From contig JAVTVX010000027.1 of NCBI GenBank assembly GCA_033439265.1, positions 13,159,001-13,223,000 on the forward strand: a stretch of 64,000 nucleotides of DNA, in the 5' to 3' direction. A program made the position numbers and the translations under genes. Source of the DNA: Dillenia suffruticosa. Lineage: Eukaryota > Streptophyta > Magnoliopsida > Dilleniales > Dilleniaceae. Position 1 is the stretch's first letter, and every line of letters starts with the position of its first letter. This document shows, piece by piece, positions 10,221 to 22,046 of the stretch. A model generated the notes under the pieces. It had not been told where the DNA came from, ran no database searches, and saw nothing but the letters and a program-made list of their open reading frames with translations.

Positions 10221-13200
10221 TTGAGTTACGTGTCATCTAGTGTGATGCTCATTAACTCTTCTCCTTTGTGGATTGTAGATTCAGGAGCTACGGACTATGT
10301 ATCTCGGGACAGGAGCGCATACGTGGAGTTCTGTCGTTTAAGTCCCCAGGCGAGGAGGCTGTACGTAGGGAATGAAGCATTTGTAGAAGTGAAATGGATT
10401 GGCACTTGCAAGCTATTGCTACGAAGTGACCAAGTCTTATATCTTCATGATGTTCTATATGCTCCTGAGATTAGGCGGAATCTAGTATCTGTCCGATTTT
10501 TGGATTTGCTAGGATATTCAATATTGTTGGGAAACTCTAGAGTTTCCATTACTTATGACAGTTCTTTAATTTATTCCGGTTTGGTCCATGAGGGACTTTA
10601 TGTACTGGATATGATTTCATCTTATGACATTTATTCTTCTTCTACTATTGCTTTTGCATCAAATAGTGTAGTGGATGATGTGAATGTATGGCATAGTAGG
10701 CTTGGTCACATAAGGCAAGAGAGGATGGCCCGATTAGCTACCAGTGACTTGTTGGGCCCGCTAACCAAGATCCAGTTGCCCGTATGTGAGTTTTGTCTTG
10801 TGGGCAAAGCCACTAGAAAACCATTTAAGAAAGCAATGAGAGTTGGAACTCCATTGCAATTGGTCCATTCCGACATTTACGGACCCATGAATGTGAGAGC
10901 TCGAAACGGAGCCACGTATTTTATTACTTTTATAGACGATTATACGCGTTTCGGTTACATTTACCTGATTTCGCACAAGTCTGAGGCACTAGAATGCTTC
11001 AGAAGGTTTATCAATGAGGTTGAAAATCAGCTAAACTTGAGGGTGAAAACTCTCAAAACTGATCAGGGGCGCGAATATCTGTCTGAGCAATTCAAAGAGC
11101 TCTGTTCCGATAGAGGTATTACGAGACAGTTAACTATTCCTGCTACTCCTTAGCATAACGGAGTAGCCGAGAGAAGGAATATGACTCTGTTGGAGATGGT
11201 GAGGTCGATGATGGCACAGGCCAACCTACCTATCTCCCATTGGGGGGATGCGTTGTTGACTGCGGCCTATGTCCTTAACCGCGTTCCGACAAAGTCTGTA
11301 GTCAGCACCCCATACGAGCTTTGGACAGGGAGACAGCTTGACCTTAGCCACTTGAGACCATGGGGTTGCGCTACGTATGATCGTGATTCCTCGCACCAGT
11401 ACGGCAAGTTAGGTCCGCGAGGAAAGAAGTGTATCTTTATTAGACACTCTAAACAATCCAAAGGATATGTGTTCCTAGGAGAACATACGGACGGTACTGT
11501 CACTGAGATAGAGTCTCGTGATATCATATTTCTCGAGAGTGATTTCCCTAAAAGAGGAGAAATCGATCGAGATCTCACCTTCTACGAGATGGATGAGCCT
11601 AGTGGCTCAGCCGAACCGAGTGACAGGACTCAAGAGCCGATTATGGATCTTGGTCTTAGTGGGAGCAATCCATCTAAAGGTGTGAGACCTCTCTCTCCTC
11701 GAAGGAGTAGTCGGGAACAAGTGTCACGTTGCTGTTTTTCGATTGAGGATGAGATCCTCATTGTGACTCCTGAGGACGATGAAAAGCCGAGGACTGCACA
11801 GGAGGCTCTCGAGGGTTCAGCAAAGGACCAATGGTTACAGGCCATGCACGAAAAAATGGAATCAATGAGAGTCAGCGAAGTCTGGGAGTTAGTTGACTTA
11901 CCTGAGGAAAGAAAGGCCATTGGAAACAAGTGGGTTTTCAAAATTAAAAGAAAGGCCGACGGATCGATTGAGAGGTACAAGGCTCGTCTGATAGCCAAGG
12001 GTTATACGCAGACTAAGGGCATTGACTACGAGGAGACTTTCTCCCCAGTAGTCAAATTTACTTCGATCCGTTTACTTTTGACGATTGTCACTAGTATGGA
12101 TCTTGAGTTACACTAGATGGACGTTAAGACCGCTTTTCTTAATGGGAGCCTAGATGAGGAGATCTACATGGAACATCCCCCTGGGTTTGTTCTGGTAGGT
12201 CAAGAGGACAAGGTCTGTCGACTTCGGAAGTCGATATACGGTTTAAAGCAATCATCCAGGCGGTGGTACCTAAAATTTCACGAGGAGATGATATCTTACG
12301 ATTTTACGATGGTCGAGGAGGATCATTGTGTCTATCTGATTCGATCCGATAACTCCTCTGTGATCCTGTCGTTGTATGTGGATGACATAATGTTGGCTGG
12401 GAACAATATTAAGTATTTAATGACCATTAAAGCATGGTTGTCATCCAGTTTCGACATGAAAGACATGGGTGAAGCTGAGTTCATCCTCGGAGTCAAGATC
12501 CAGAGGAATCGCTCGAGAAAGATGTTGGCTCTTTCACAAGAGACCTACATTAAGAAAATTCTTGATCATTTTGGGACGAATGATTGTAATCCCATAGATA
12601 CTCCGATCGCCAAAGGTGAAGGCCTGAGCCTGGACATGTGTTCGAAAACTCAGGAAGAAGTAAGGGCAATGAGTAAAATACCTTACTCCAATGCAGTGGG
12701 AAGTTTAATGTACGCAATGTTGTGTACTAGACCAGACATTTGTTATGTAGTTGGTCTGGTGAGCAGATATCAGGCGAATCTTGGAAGGGGTCACTGGAGA
12801 GCAATGAAAAGGATTTTCTGATATCTAAAAGGAACTGCAAACTTCTCCTTGAGTTACGGAGGAGGCGATTTACGCCTTATGGGCTATTCAGACGCCTACT
12901 GGGGAGGTGATTTGGATAAGCGCAAATCGACATCAGGTTTTGCTTTCTTGCTCAATGGCGGGGCCATCTCTTGAAGCAGTAAGAAGCAAACCTGTGTTGC
13001 TCTATCTACGATAGAGGCCGAGTTCGTGGCATGCTCAGTTGCAGTTCATGAGAGTGTTTGGCTCCGGAGACTACTAAATGACTTAGGAATTGTAACGAAC
13101 AGTGGGAGACCTGTAATGATTTATTATGATAATCATCGCTATCGCTTACACTCGAGATCCTAAGTTTCATAGTAGAACTAAACACATCGACACCAGATAC

Positions 13201-13347
13201 CATTATGTTAGAGACATCATCGAGAAGGGTGAAGTGACCGTCAAGTATATTTCGACACACAACATGGTGGCTGACCCCTTCACCAAACCCATCACTAGAG
13301 ACTCTTTTTTAGGGCATATAGAGTCATTGGGTTTGAATATCTACTGA
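10221..13347 (+). pseudogene. copia-2 pol (protease, integrase, RT, RNase H) with nonsense codons
   Basis: Protease motif WIVDSGATDY near 10270. The integrase zinc region VWHSRLGH...CEFCLVGK lies at 10690-10810 and the core at 10860-11250 with VHSDIYGP, KTDQGREY and NGVAERRN. RT carries MDVKTAFLNG near 12117 and YVDDIML near 12376. RNase H carries GYSDAYWGG and STIEAEF to about 13030, and the usual C-terminal KHIDTRYHYVRD ends at 13347. One frame holds from 10221 to about 13120, broken only by stops at 11151, 12114, 12819 and 12972. These replace a glutamine (twice), an arginine and a tryptophan expected from the family. A frameshift near 13130 separates the tail. Confidence 0.9.
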
Positions 13348-14464
13348 CATTTCTCAGTTTGTACTTATTGATGACGTTGATGCTTATTGATTATATATAT
13401 ATATATGATTATAGTGCATTATTCAGTCACTTTTGTATTATATTTTTCATTTAATGTACTTACTTTTAATTATCATATATATGTTCTGTGATGTGATAAT
13501 AGATATGTCGGGCTGCCGAGATTGACTCTCTCACACAAGTGACTACCTCCAGCTCTGAGTGAGCGGGGATGAAACGGTTTCTAGCTGTAAGAAGTTTTAA
13601 GAGTGGCCCTGCTAGAACATAAGTCGTCATGATACGTATTCAGGATGAGGTCATATACGATATGACTAACGTGGAAGTACCCACATCCATGTTGCCTGTG
13701 AGTAGCCAGGTTTGAGATCTCGGATACCACCTGTAATTTATGATATTGTCTTTTAGATACTCTTTCTGAGATCTCTGGGTAAAGTCTTATGTGTGGATTG
13801 CGTCCCCATACCTGCACAGTGTTAGAGAAATCTGACATATGCCCTTCTGAGAGATGGGGGAGTAACACTGTGGCACATGTTTCATACCACGTGTGAAAAG
13901 AGGACTTGAAATAGTGGGAGCTATATTACTTGAGACAATAACTTAAAATTTATCCCCAAACCCCACTGTGTGAGACTCGAGATCCATTGGATGGGATCTC
14001 TTGTGCCCTTATTACTTTCGGCTGTCTCTTGAGATCATGATTCAATATTTGCTACTTTAGTCTGTTTACCAATGGCCCGGAAGATAAATTGAGGTCTGAG
14101 GGACAGGTAAAGGAAAGCAGTTGAATTGAGATTGATAGATTCGAGTTTGGGAAAAGGAAGACCAATTGACATTGCATTATTATGTTGTATTCACCGACTG
14201 GTCTTTTATGTTCATCCATGTAGGGATTTGAACATAATAGTGGATACATAGTCGAGTGATATCTGGGGATTACTTTTGGTGAGGAAAGTAACTCGATAGA
14301 TGTAATTGCTCTTGGATCTGGGGTACAGCGAGCTTTCTTATGATACTAACGGTGACTATTTGATCATCCAACAGGTGTGTCGAGGAGTCTTTGTTTGCAG
14401 GTGTACTCGCTAGTCGCACGACGTCCAATCTTGTATGAAAATCCAATAGGATGATGTAGTAGAT
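13348..14464 (+). other. copia-2 long 3' untranslated region
   Basis: About 1.1 kb between the pol stop and the 3' LTR with no sustained frame resembling a known protein. An AT repeat lies near 13395-13407. No clear polypurine tract is visible before 14465, consistent with a deletion that also removed the start of the 3' LTR. No env-like domain was recognised. Confidence 0.6.
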
Positions 14465-14835
14465 TGAATTTTTACTTAAGGGGATAACGGGTGGTTAAAA
14501 CCCATTATCCCATTCAACCAAAACACTCCTAACTTCTCTTAAAGATTTTAACTCAAACACAACCTACGTGATGGGGATGTAACTTCCTGATTGAGAGGAA
14601 GAATAAGGGATTTTTCTTAGAGAGAAAAAGAAAAAAAATACACCGATTGAGGGAATTTTTGGATCATCGGACTAAGAATTGAGACGTTGTGATTCTATTG
14701 TTCCCATTCAGAGTTTACGGTTTTCGAGATCTTCTGTATCACCAATTGAGGTATACTACAAATTTGATATTTTACGATTTCAAAAAATTATTTATTACTG
14801 CTTCCGCTGCGTGATTGAGTCACCATTATCTAACA
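14465..14835 (+). repeat. copia-2 3' LTR (5'-truncated, internally deleted)
   Basis: Aligns with 7925-8336 of the 5' LTR. It lacks the first 44 bp and a 41-bp internal piece that contains a foldback. It ends TAACA and is followed by the target duplication CACTT. Confidence 0.88.
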
Positions 14836-14840
14836 CACTT

Positions 14841-16181
14841 CAAATATTATTATCAAAAAGGATGTGTGGAGATATTAATAGATAAAGGTACTATATTATA
14901 CCTGTGAAGATAAATGTTGTCGCTTAATACTTACAAACAACAAAGAACATACAAAAAGATAAAATCTTAATACTTATAAACAACAAAGAACATACAAAAA
15001 GGTAAAACCTTAATACTTGATCAAACAAAGACAAACAAAACAGTGCAACTTAATATTTACTTTCCGAAGGATTTGCCATTTTTTCAAAAATGGGGAAGTT
15101 TTTGACTTCTAAGCAGATTCGTATATTTCATACGATTTGGACATATAATTTTATTCAAATTATTTCATATATAAAATCATACATTTTGAAATAAGATCTC
15201 GACCCTTCAATTTTTTAAGAATCCTACTTTTGACTTGCAATTTTTGAAAATTCACTTTTGACTTTAAAATACTTTCAAATATTTTGCAAAAATGCCCTAC
15301 GGGACTTTTCTAAGAGAGAAATGACGTTTTATGAATTTTTTAAAATTTTATAAAAATAATTACAACAAATAATTTTGAAAAAATATTTACAAAATGAGAG
15401 TTTTTTCAAACATAATTTCAAAGAGGGATGTTGTGACCAAATCTGGAAAAAAATCTTTATTTTATTTATTTATTTATTTTTTGACAAATGCTTCCCCTTT
15501 CTTTTTCTCTTTTCCCTCCATTTTTTTGGGGGAAAATAATCTCCCCATATTCTCTCTCTCTCTCCCTTAGCACCTCCTTCTCATATTTTCTTTCTTTAGC
15601 TTCTCTCGCCAACCCCTGCCCTCCTTCTCAAGGATGGTGCGAGCTAAAAGGGAAGATAACCCCCTTTATAGAGGCACGATCAAGCTCTGGAGGTTACAAA
15701 TCAATGGTGAGAGATCTAACCACGTGTTAGCCAAAATGAACTTGTCCTAACCTTGAATTAAGGCCTAATTTGGGGACCAAGCAAACTATTTGTTTAGAAT
15801 CTTCTCAAAACCATGAGTTCAAACAAGTAGCAATAAATGAGAAGGTGTGGTATTTGATCAAAATGTGACATTTGTAAGGCTAAGATCAAATTTAGTGCTG
15901 ATGTGTGATTGGTGGGTCGAACGGACGATGAAAACTTAATTGTGAATTTCCAATTTAAATTAAAGATTAAGATCATTTTGTATTTTTCAAATTTTTGTGC
16001 AAATCAAGATTTCTAAGGTTTGTGTTAGAAACCCGGCTAGAGATTTCAAAAAAAAATATATTTTTTAAAATTTTCAAATCAATGATATTTATTTTGTAAA
16101 AATAAAAAGGAATAGTGTAAAAATGTTAACTGAACTATAGGCATGATCTTTCGGTCTCTAAGAGAACATCTTAAACATTTC

Positions 16182-16212
<31 letters not shown>

Positions 16213-16739
16213 ATTTTTACCTTGGCCCCATACAAATACTATAATATGGAAATCATTGCAGGACTTTGAAAGCTATACTTCTAGATTTGCTCATGATAGC
16301 AAATATGTTGGAAACTATTAAAAAGCTAAGAGGGCAAGGAAATTCTTGAATGTTAGGCTCCTGAACTATGCTATTGTGTCCCATGCAAGATGAGAAAGAC
16401 AATGTTGTTAATGAGCAAGTCAAGCCAATTGAAATATTCCTTTGATTCTTGTTCTTACTTTTATTCTTATTATGAACCTGGATTTATTTTATTTTATTTA
16501 TTTTATTTTTTTTTTCGGGAGGTGACGGAGAAGGTGTTAAATCCTTGTCATTGATGAAGCCTTCTCTATTTTCATGTAGATTAGACAAGTCTGGAATAGA
16601 GTTGAGGTGTTTTGGTGCTAAATCTATTCCATGATTCTATTGAAACATTTCTCTTTCTTGTCCATGAGGTCCTTTTCCAAATAATAAATGGGCTTATAGA
16701 GCCCCAGCTTCAAAAACTCACTCACTCACCCATGCATAA
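14841..16739. other. gap between copia-2 and the LINE
   Basis: AT-rich DNA with no recognised gene. A pyrimidine-rich stretch lies at 15488-15600, and open frames there are of low complexity. A GA microsatellite lies at about 16186-16212. Confidence 0.5.
16186..16212. repeat. GA microsatellite
   Basis: About 13 uninterrupted GA dinucleotides. Simple repeat, likely length-polymorphic. Confidence 0.95.
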
Positions 16740-16794
16740 GGGCATTTGTAGAGGCTCATCAAAGATTCAGAATCTAGAGAAAACCTAACAGGAA

Positions 16795-18390
16795 ATGGAA
16801 CCGGAATTCACGATTGAGGGAAGACTATCTATAGAGAAGCACCAAGAAGGCAAAAGCCGAAGGGGAAAGCCCTTGCCATGATGCTAAGCGCTCATTTAAG
16901 GAAATGTTGCTGGGGCAATCCAACAGTAATCCATGAGGGGATGTTCTAATGGGTGTAGAATCTTATCAGCTAATGTTTACTAAACTGAATCACATGTGGA
17001 GGCTTGAGGGTCATTTAGAGCTTCTCAACCTGGGAGAAGGCTTCTTCCTAGTCAAATTTACCAATAGAGTAGACAATGATCGTGTCTTAGTTGAGGGTCC
17101 ATGGTTCATTCATGACCACTACCTCACAGTAAAAAGATGGAGACCATGGTTTATGCCAGAGGAGGGAAGAATCAAATCCGCAGCAGTATGGAATCGTCTC
17201 CCTCATCTCCCTATGGAGTTTTTTAATGAAGAGATTTTATTAGATATAGGGAAAGCAGTAGGAAAACCAATCAAAATTGATGCCAACACAGCCAATGCAG
17301 TAAGGGGTAGGTATGCCAGGATACGCATGGAGATCGATCTCGAGAAAGCGTTGGTTCTGATGATCAGAATCAGGAAAAGAATCTAACGGATCGAATACGA
17401 GGGTCTTCATGTTATTTGCTTTGGATGTGGCATGGTGGGTCACAAGCTGGAAGATTGCAAGGGCCAAAGCAGTAAGGTAGAGGGATACCTAGCGGATGAA
17501 GAGAGGAAAACAACAATGGAAACCCTAGGGGAAGTTAACCCTAGCACGGAGGAGCCCACGGTGAAGGAAGAGGGTCTCAGACATTGGATGTTGGTCCAAA
17601 GGAGACAAAAAATTAAAAGAAATGGAAACTTTAGGGGAAAGGGAAAGAAAGATCTTACCAATGTAAACCGCTTCGCTAATCTGGAGGAAGTTAACGACAG
17701 CTTATCAGAGGAAAGATTAGAGGCAGGAGATAAAGACAACTTCAACAAACCTAGAATGCGTCAAACATCAACCTATCAGAAAAGAAATGCTTCGGTGGGG
17801 TGGGGTTACGGAGGACAACGAATAGGTCGGCAGATAGGGGAGTTCAAAGCAGAGCTAGAAGCAGGGGAGGGATAAGACTCGAGGAAGCTTCTTTACTTTG
17901 GGATAGGATCAGGTTAGGTGGTCAGAGGTACTCATTGTTGCTCACTGAAGCAGATACCGCCCTAACTAGGAACATTCATGTAGGGCCGACCCATACTTCT
18001 TCCAAAGCCAATGGGCCCTCTGAAGATATCTTAAAGACCCAGCCGAGGGAAGAGATTGAGGACCTAGCCCAATTGGAGTTTGGTAAGCTACTTACCCTAA
18101 ATAATGCTGCCCATTGGAATAGTAGATGTCCGAAAGAAGCCTATCAAATCCAAGATAGCCCAAGGAAAGCCTTCAACCCAATAGAGGCATTGTGGACCTG
18201 GAGGAATTCGAATGTAATGGTCGCATCAGTAGAAGGAAAGGGAATGAGCATAGAGGCAATGTTGGGGCTGGTTTGCAAATCGAAGGAAGCAAATAAGGAT
18301 TATAATGGGAATGAGGTAGAGAGAAGAGATGACATGGAGACCCAGCAATTGCAGTTTGATCTAGTCCGTTTTTTTCCTATCAATCTCCCC
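16795..18390 (+). pseudogene. LINE ORF1 remnant
   Basis: Starts at about ATG 16795, soon after the left target duplication, with an early stop and frameshift. The best block is 16949-17386 with HMWRLEGHLELLNLGEGFF, EGPWFIHDHYLTVKRWRPW and MEFFNEEILLDIGKAVGKP (DUF4283 type). An intact CX2CX4HX4C knuckle, CFGCGMVGHKLEDC, follows at about 17416-17457 beyond an in-frame stop. A charged low-complexity region continues to about 18390. The family product is an RNA-binding chaperone of the LINE particle. The leftmost fragment of the window is the same protein on the other strand. Confidence 0.83.
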
Positions 18391-21300
18391 ATGGACATTA
18401 AAGTTATCACGTGGAATTATAGAGGTGTGAATAGTCACAACTTCATGCGGGTTTGCAAAAGTTCCTTCAGAAGGAAAGGCCAGATATTATCTGCTGCTTG
18501 GAAACTAAAGCTAAGAATAATAAATCTCCGTCGCTCATGAAGAACTGGGGTTTGGATGCAGAATTTATTGTGCCAACTTCGGGTTTCAGGCGTGACCTTT
18601 GGTTAACTTGGAATAAGAGAGGGTAAACCTTTCAGTGATCAATCACAACAGTTAATTTATTTACTATGAGATTAGAGATTCCTGCAAAAGATGGTTCTTA
18701 ACTTGTGTGTACTATCAACCTATTCTGGGAACTAAAATAGCATGTTGGAAGGATCTGAAATCCATTGCGGATGGTATGTTCCAACCTTAGATAGTGATGG
18801 GGGATTTCAACGACATAACAGGTTCCAATGAGACTTCCAGAGTTGTGAACTCTTCCCGGAAGATATTCCAAAGATTTAAGAGATGATGGAAAGAGTGTAG
18901 TCTTATTGATGTTAAGTCGGGAGGTCCATGGTTTACTTGGGTTGCGACGCATGAAGGAAGCAGTAGGATCCATCAAAAGCTAGATAGAGCTTTATGTAAT
19001 CGAGAGGCTAAGCTATTGTTTCCAGAACTAAAGGTCTTTAACTTAACCAGGCTCCATGGGGGCCATTGTCTAACTAGTTTGAACACTTACATGATATCTT
19101 CTCCAAGCAAGGAAAGGAAACCATTTAGATTTTAAGTAGCGTGGTTCTCTCATCCCAACTTTAACAAAGTGTTCGAGGAGGCTTAGCTTAATGAGGAAGG
19201 TCCTCTAGAAGTCACCGTCCACTCCATTGTAGAAGAGCTAAAAGCCTAGAACATGCTAGAGTTTGATAATATTTTCCAGTGGAAAATATAATTGGAGGGT
19301 AGACTCAGGGGCATCCAAAGAGCTCACAGTTACTCTCACTCTCATTTCCTCCAAAACTTAGAAGTAAAGCTTATGCAAGATTATCACTTGGTGCTTCAAC
19401 AAGAGGAGGTGTTTTGGAGGCAGAAGTCCAGAGTTAGGTAGTTGATGGAAGAGGATAAGAACATTAAGTTCTTTCATGGCTCTACTAAGATTAGGAGGAA
19501 TTCTAATAAAGTTGCAGTTCTTAAGATTGAAAACATTTGGTGCTATGATCAGGAGGTTTTGAAAGGGCACACCATTGCTTATTTCTCCAATTTGTATGTT
19601 GGGAAGAAGGTGTCAGAGATGAGTAGTAGATTTGGGGCTGTGAGGACCAAATTCAGTATAGAGGACCAACGAATGTTGTGCAGTAATTTCGAGGAAGAGG
19701 AAATTAGAAGAGCGGTCTTTTCCATGGGAGGCTTGAAAGCTCTAGGTCCAAACGGAATCCAACCTCTGTTTTACCAAAGATTCTGGGCTATAGTGAAAGA
19801 CAAGGTGTGCAAGGTCGTCAATAAGGCAATGGAGGATGGTTACCTCTGTCCTGTCATAGCTAGAGCCCATATGATCCTGATTCCCAAGGTCAAGAACCCT
19901 ACTAATATGTCAGATTTCTTACCTATTAGCTTGTTAAACACCTCTTATAAGATCCTTAGTAAATGTCTGGTGTTCAGGTTGCGTCCATTGCTGCATAACA
20001 TGATTGGAGCTCATCAAAACAGTTTCCTTCCGAGCAGAGGCACGTTGGACAACGCGGTGGCTCTCCAAAAGGTAATTCACGCCATTAGGCATTCCAAGAG
20101 CAAAAGACATTCCATGATTATCAAAATCGATCTCAAGAAAGCCTATAATAATGTTAATTGGGAATTCTTGGCAAAAGTACTTCTAGAAATCAATACTCCC
20201 TTCAACCTAGTGAGACTTATTTTGTTCACGATTTCTAATGGAGATACCTCTATCATATGGAACGGAGAGGTGCTCCCAGCTTTTAAACCTGGTCAGGGAT
20301 TGAGATAGGGAGATCCTCTCCCCCTATCTCTTCCTATTGGTCATGGAAAGACTTGTTCCATGATCCAGGAGAAAGTAAGTAAGGGGTGTGGAATGCCATC
20401 AAAGTAACAAGAGGAGGGCCTGTGATTTTGCATCTTTTCTTTGTGGACAACTTAATTCTCTTTACAAAGACTAAACACCTGAACCTCAGTAACATCCTAA
20501 CTTGTCTTAAGGAGTTTTCAGGAGAGAGTGGTCTTGAAGTTAATCCATCTAAATCCATGATTTGGATCTCTCCTCAAGCTCCTAAACACCTAAAAGTCTC
20601 CCCAGTAGCTTGTAGTAAGTTTGTGCTCATTGAAAATTTGGACAACTATCTCGGTGTTCTGGCTATCCATGGTAAGGTCCACAAAGATTTCTACCACCAA
20701 CTAGTGGAGAGGGTGAAAAATAAGCTGAGCGGTTGGAAAGCAAAGCTTCTTAACACAGCAGGTAAGAGAACTCTTATCCAATCAGTGACAGCCTCAATTC
20801 CTATCTATAACATGCAGTCGACTTGGCTCTTAGAGAGTACTTGCAATAAGTTGGACAAATTGAATAGAGACTTCTTGTGGGGCAATAATGAAGACAAAAG
20901 GAAAACTCACCTTGTGAATTGGAGGACAGTGTGTGAGCTAAAAAGGGTAGGAGGCCTGGGGGTATGAGGGAGTGTAATGTAGCTATGATGGCCAAGTTTG
21001 GATGGAGAATCATGAAGGAGGATAGAGCCTTGTGGGCTAGAATTCTAAGGAGTAAATACCTTAAAGGTGTTAACTTATTGGAGAACAATAGGAAAGGCAA
21101 GTCTTCTATGGTTTGGAAAGGAATCTGTGCTAATAGAGACTGCCTCAGACAGGGTTTGAATTGGAGAATTGGCAATGGAAATTCCATTAGCTTCTGGTTC
21201 GATTTTTGGATTGGGAGTGATGTTCTAGTACATGATGTGCTTATCCCTCAGGAGGATTGCTCTGCGACAACAACAGTAAGTCACTTTTGGGATGAAGATG

Positions 21301-21637
21301 GCAGGTAGAAGGTAGATGAGTTAGCCGCTTTGCTCCTCAAGACCAAAGTGGAGGAGGTAAGGGCTCTGCCCATCTCCAGAGATAGGATTAGGCATTACTC
21401 GCTGGTCTGGAAGGAGAGAGCAGATGGAGAGTTCTCTGTGGCTTTGGCTTGCTGGCTCCAGAAGAAGAATTTGATTTCTCAGCAGCTGCCAGGTGAAGAA
21501 TGGAGTTGGATTTGGAAGTCCAAAAATCCAGAGAGGGTCAAGCTCTTCCTGTGTTTGGTGGCTAAGGGCAAAGTGTTCACTAAATCAGAACTTAAAAGGA
21601 AAAGAGTGGTGAATGAGGATATTTGTGAGCTCTGTAA
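18391..21637 (+). pseudogene. LINE ORF2 remnant (endonuclease, reverse transcriptase, partial zf-RVT)
   Basis: ATG 18391 opens the APE-type endonuclease (MDIKVITWNYRG). Its GDFNDI motif is near 18800, and GGPWFTWVATHEG with KLDRALCN lies near 18930-18990. RT spans about 19440-20970: LGPNGIQPLFYQRFW, HMILIPKVKNPT, NSFLPSRGTLDNA and KIDLKKAY. The catalytic FADD-type motif reads FFVDN at about 20436-20450, so the second aspartate is lost. A zf-RVT domain begins with VKLFLCLVAKGKVFTKSEL and ends abruptly at CELC, where gypsy-1 starts. Several frameshifts and stops. ORF2 would nick target DNA and copy LINE RNA; this copy cannot. Confidence 0.87.
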
Positions 21638-22003
21638 GATTGGTTCACCAATCAACTGAATTCAGTTAGAATTAGTTGAACCAAATATTGTATAAAGACT
21701 ATAAAATCAGAAGGAAGTTTAAGAAATGATATGAAATCTTTTCTTCTCTCTAATTACTCCTTTTCTCACCTGCATTCTGCTCAATTCTCCCTCTTTTTCT
21801 TCCTTTTCTTCTCTCTCTTCTTATTCTCTTTCTTTTTCTATTCCTTTTTCCTACTTCTCTTCTTTCTATCTCTCATTTGCAATCAGTCTTAGTAACAGAA
21901 ACCTTAAGTCATTTCGTGTGACTTTAAGGCACTTACATCAGAATTCATTCCATAGCTGACTCACCAATCTCTCTCAAGTTGACTCCTTACGAAGTTCATT
22001 ACA
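21638..22003 (+). repeat. gypsy-1 5' LTR (left-truncated)
   Basis: 366 bp aligning with 26395-26761. The first 76 bp of the intact LTR are absent. The break lies inside the left arm of a GTTGATTGGT...ACCAATCAAC foldback. Confidence 0.85.
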
Positions 22004-22007
22004 AATT

Positions 22008-22019
22008 TGGTATCAGAGC
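22008..22019 (+). other. gypsy-1 primer-binding site (tRNA-iMet)
   Basis: TGGTATCAGAGC, four bases after the LTR end. Confidence 0.9.
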
Positions 22020-22046
22020 AGGTCCGCAAGATTCCCAGAAGCAATT

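Larger units (their letters stand above)
7881..14835 (+). mobile_element. copia-2: Ty1/copia retrotransposon, near-collinear pol, truncated 3' LTR
   Basis: A 6.96-kb element with the perfect 5-bp target duplication CACTT at 7876-7880 and 14836-14840. The 5' LTR is 456 bp. The 3' LTR keeps only 371 bp: about 44 bp at its start and 41 net internal bp are missing. A tRNA-Met primer site follows the 5' LTR. Between primer site and gag lies an unusually GC-rich leader, and between pol and the 3' LTR about 1.1 kb without coding signals. The pol frame is intact for long stretches but interrupted by nonsense codons. Confidence 0.92.

Noticed and set aside
13581-13868. 95-codon minus-strand frame in copia-2
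   Set aside because: No recognisable domain; it sits in the noncoding 3' region and is probably chance. Mentioned only within the finding on that region.
15488-15730. 80-codon serine/leucine-rich frame
   Set aside because: Derives from a CT-rich tract; composition explains the product.
16186-16212. GA run as a regulatory GAGA site
   Set aside because: No gene nearby; simplest reading is a microsatellite.
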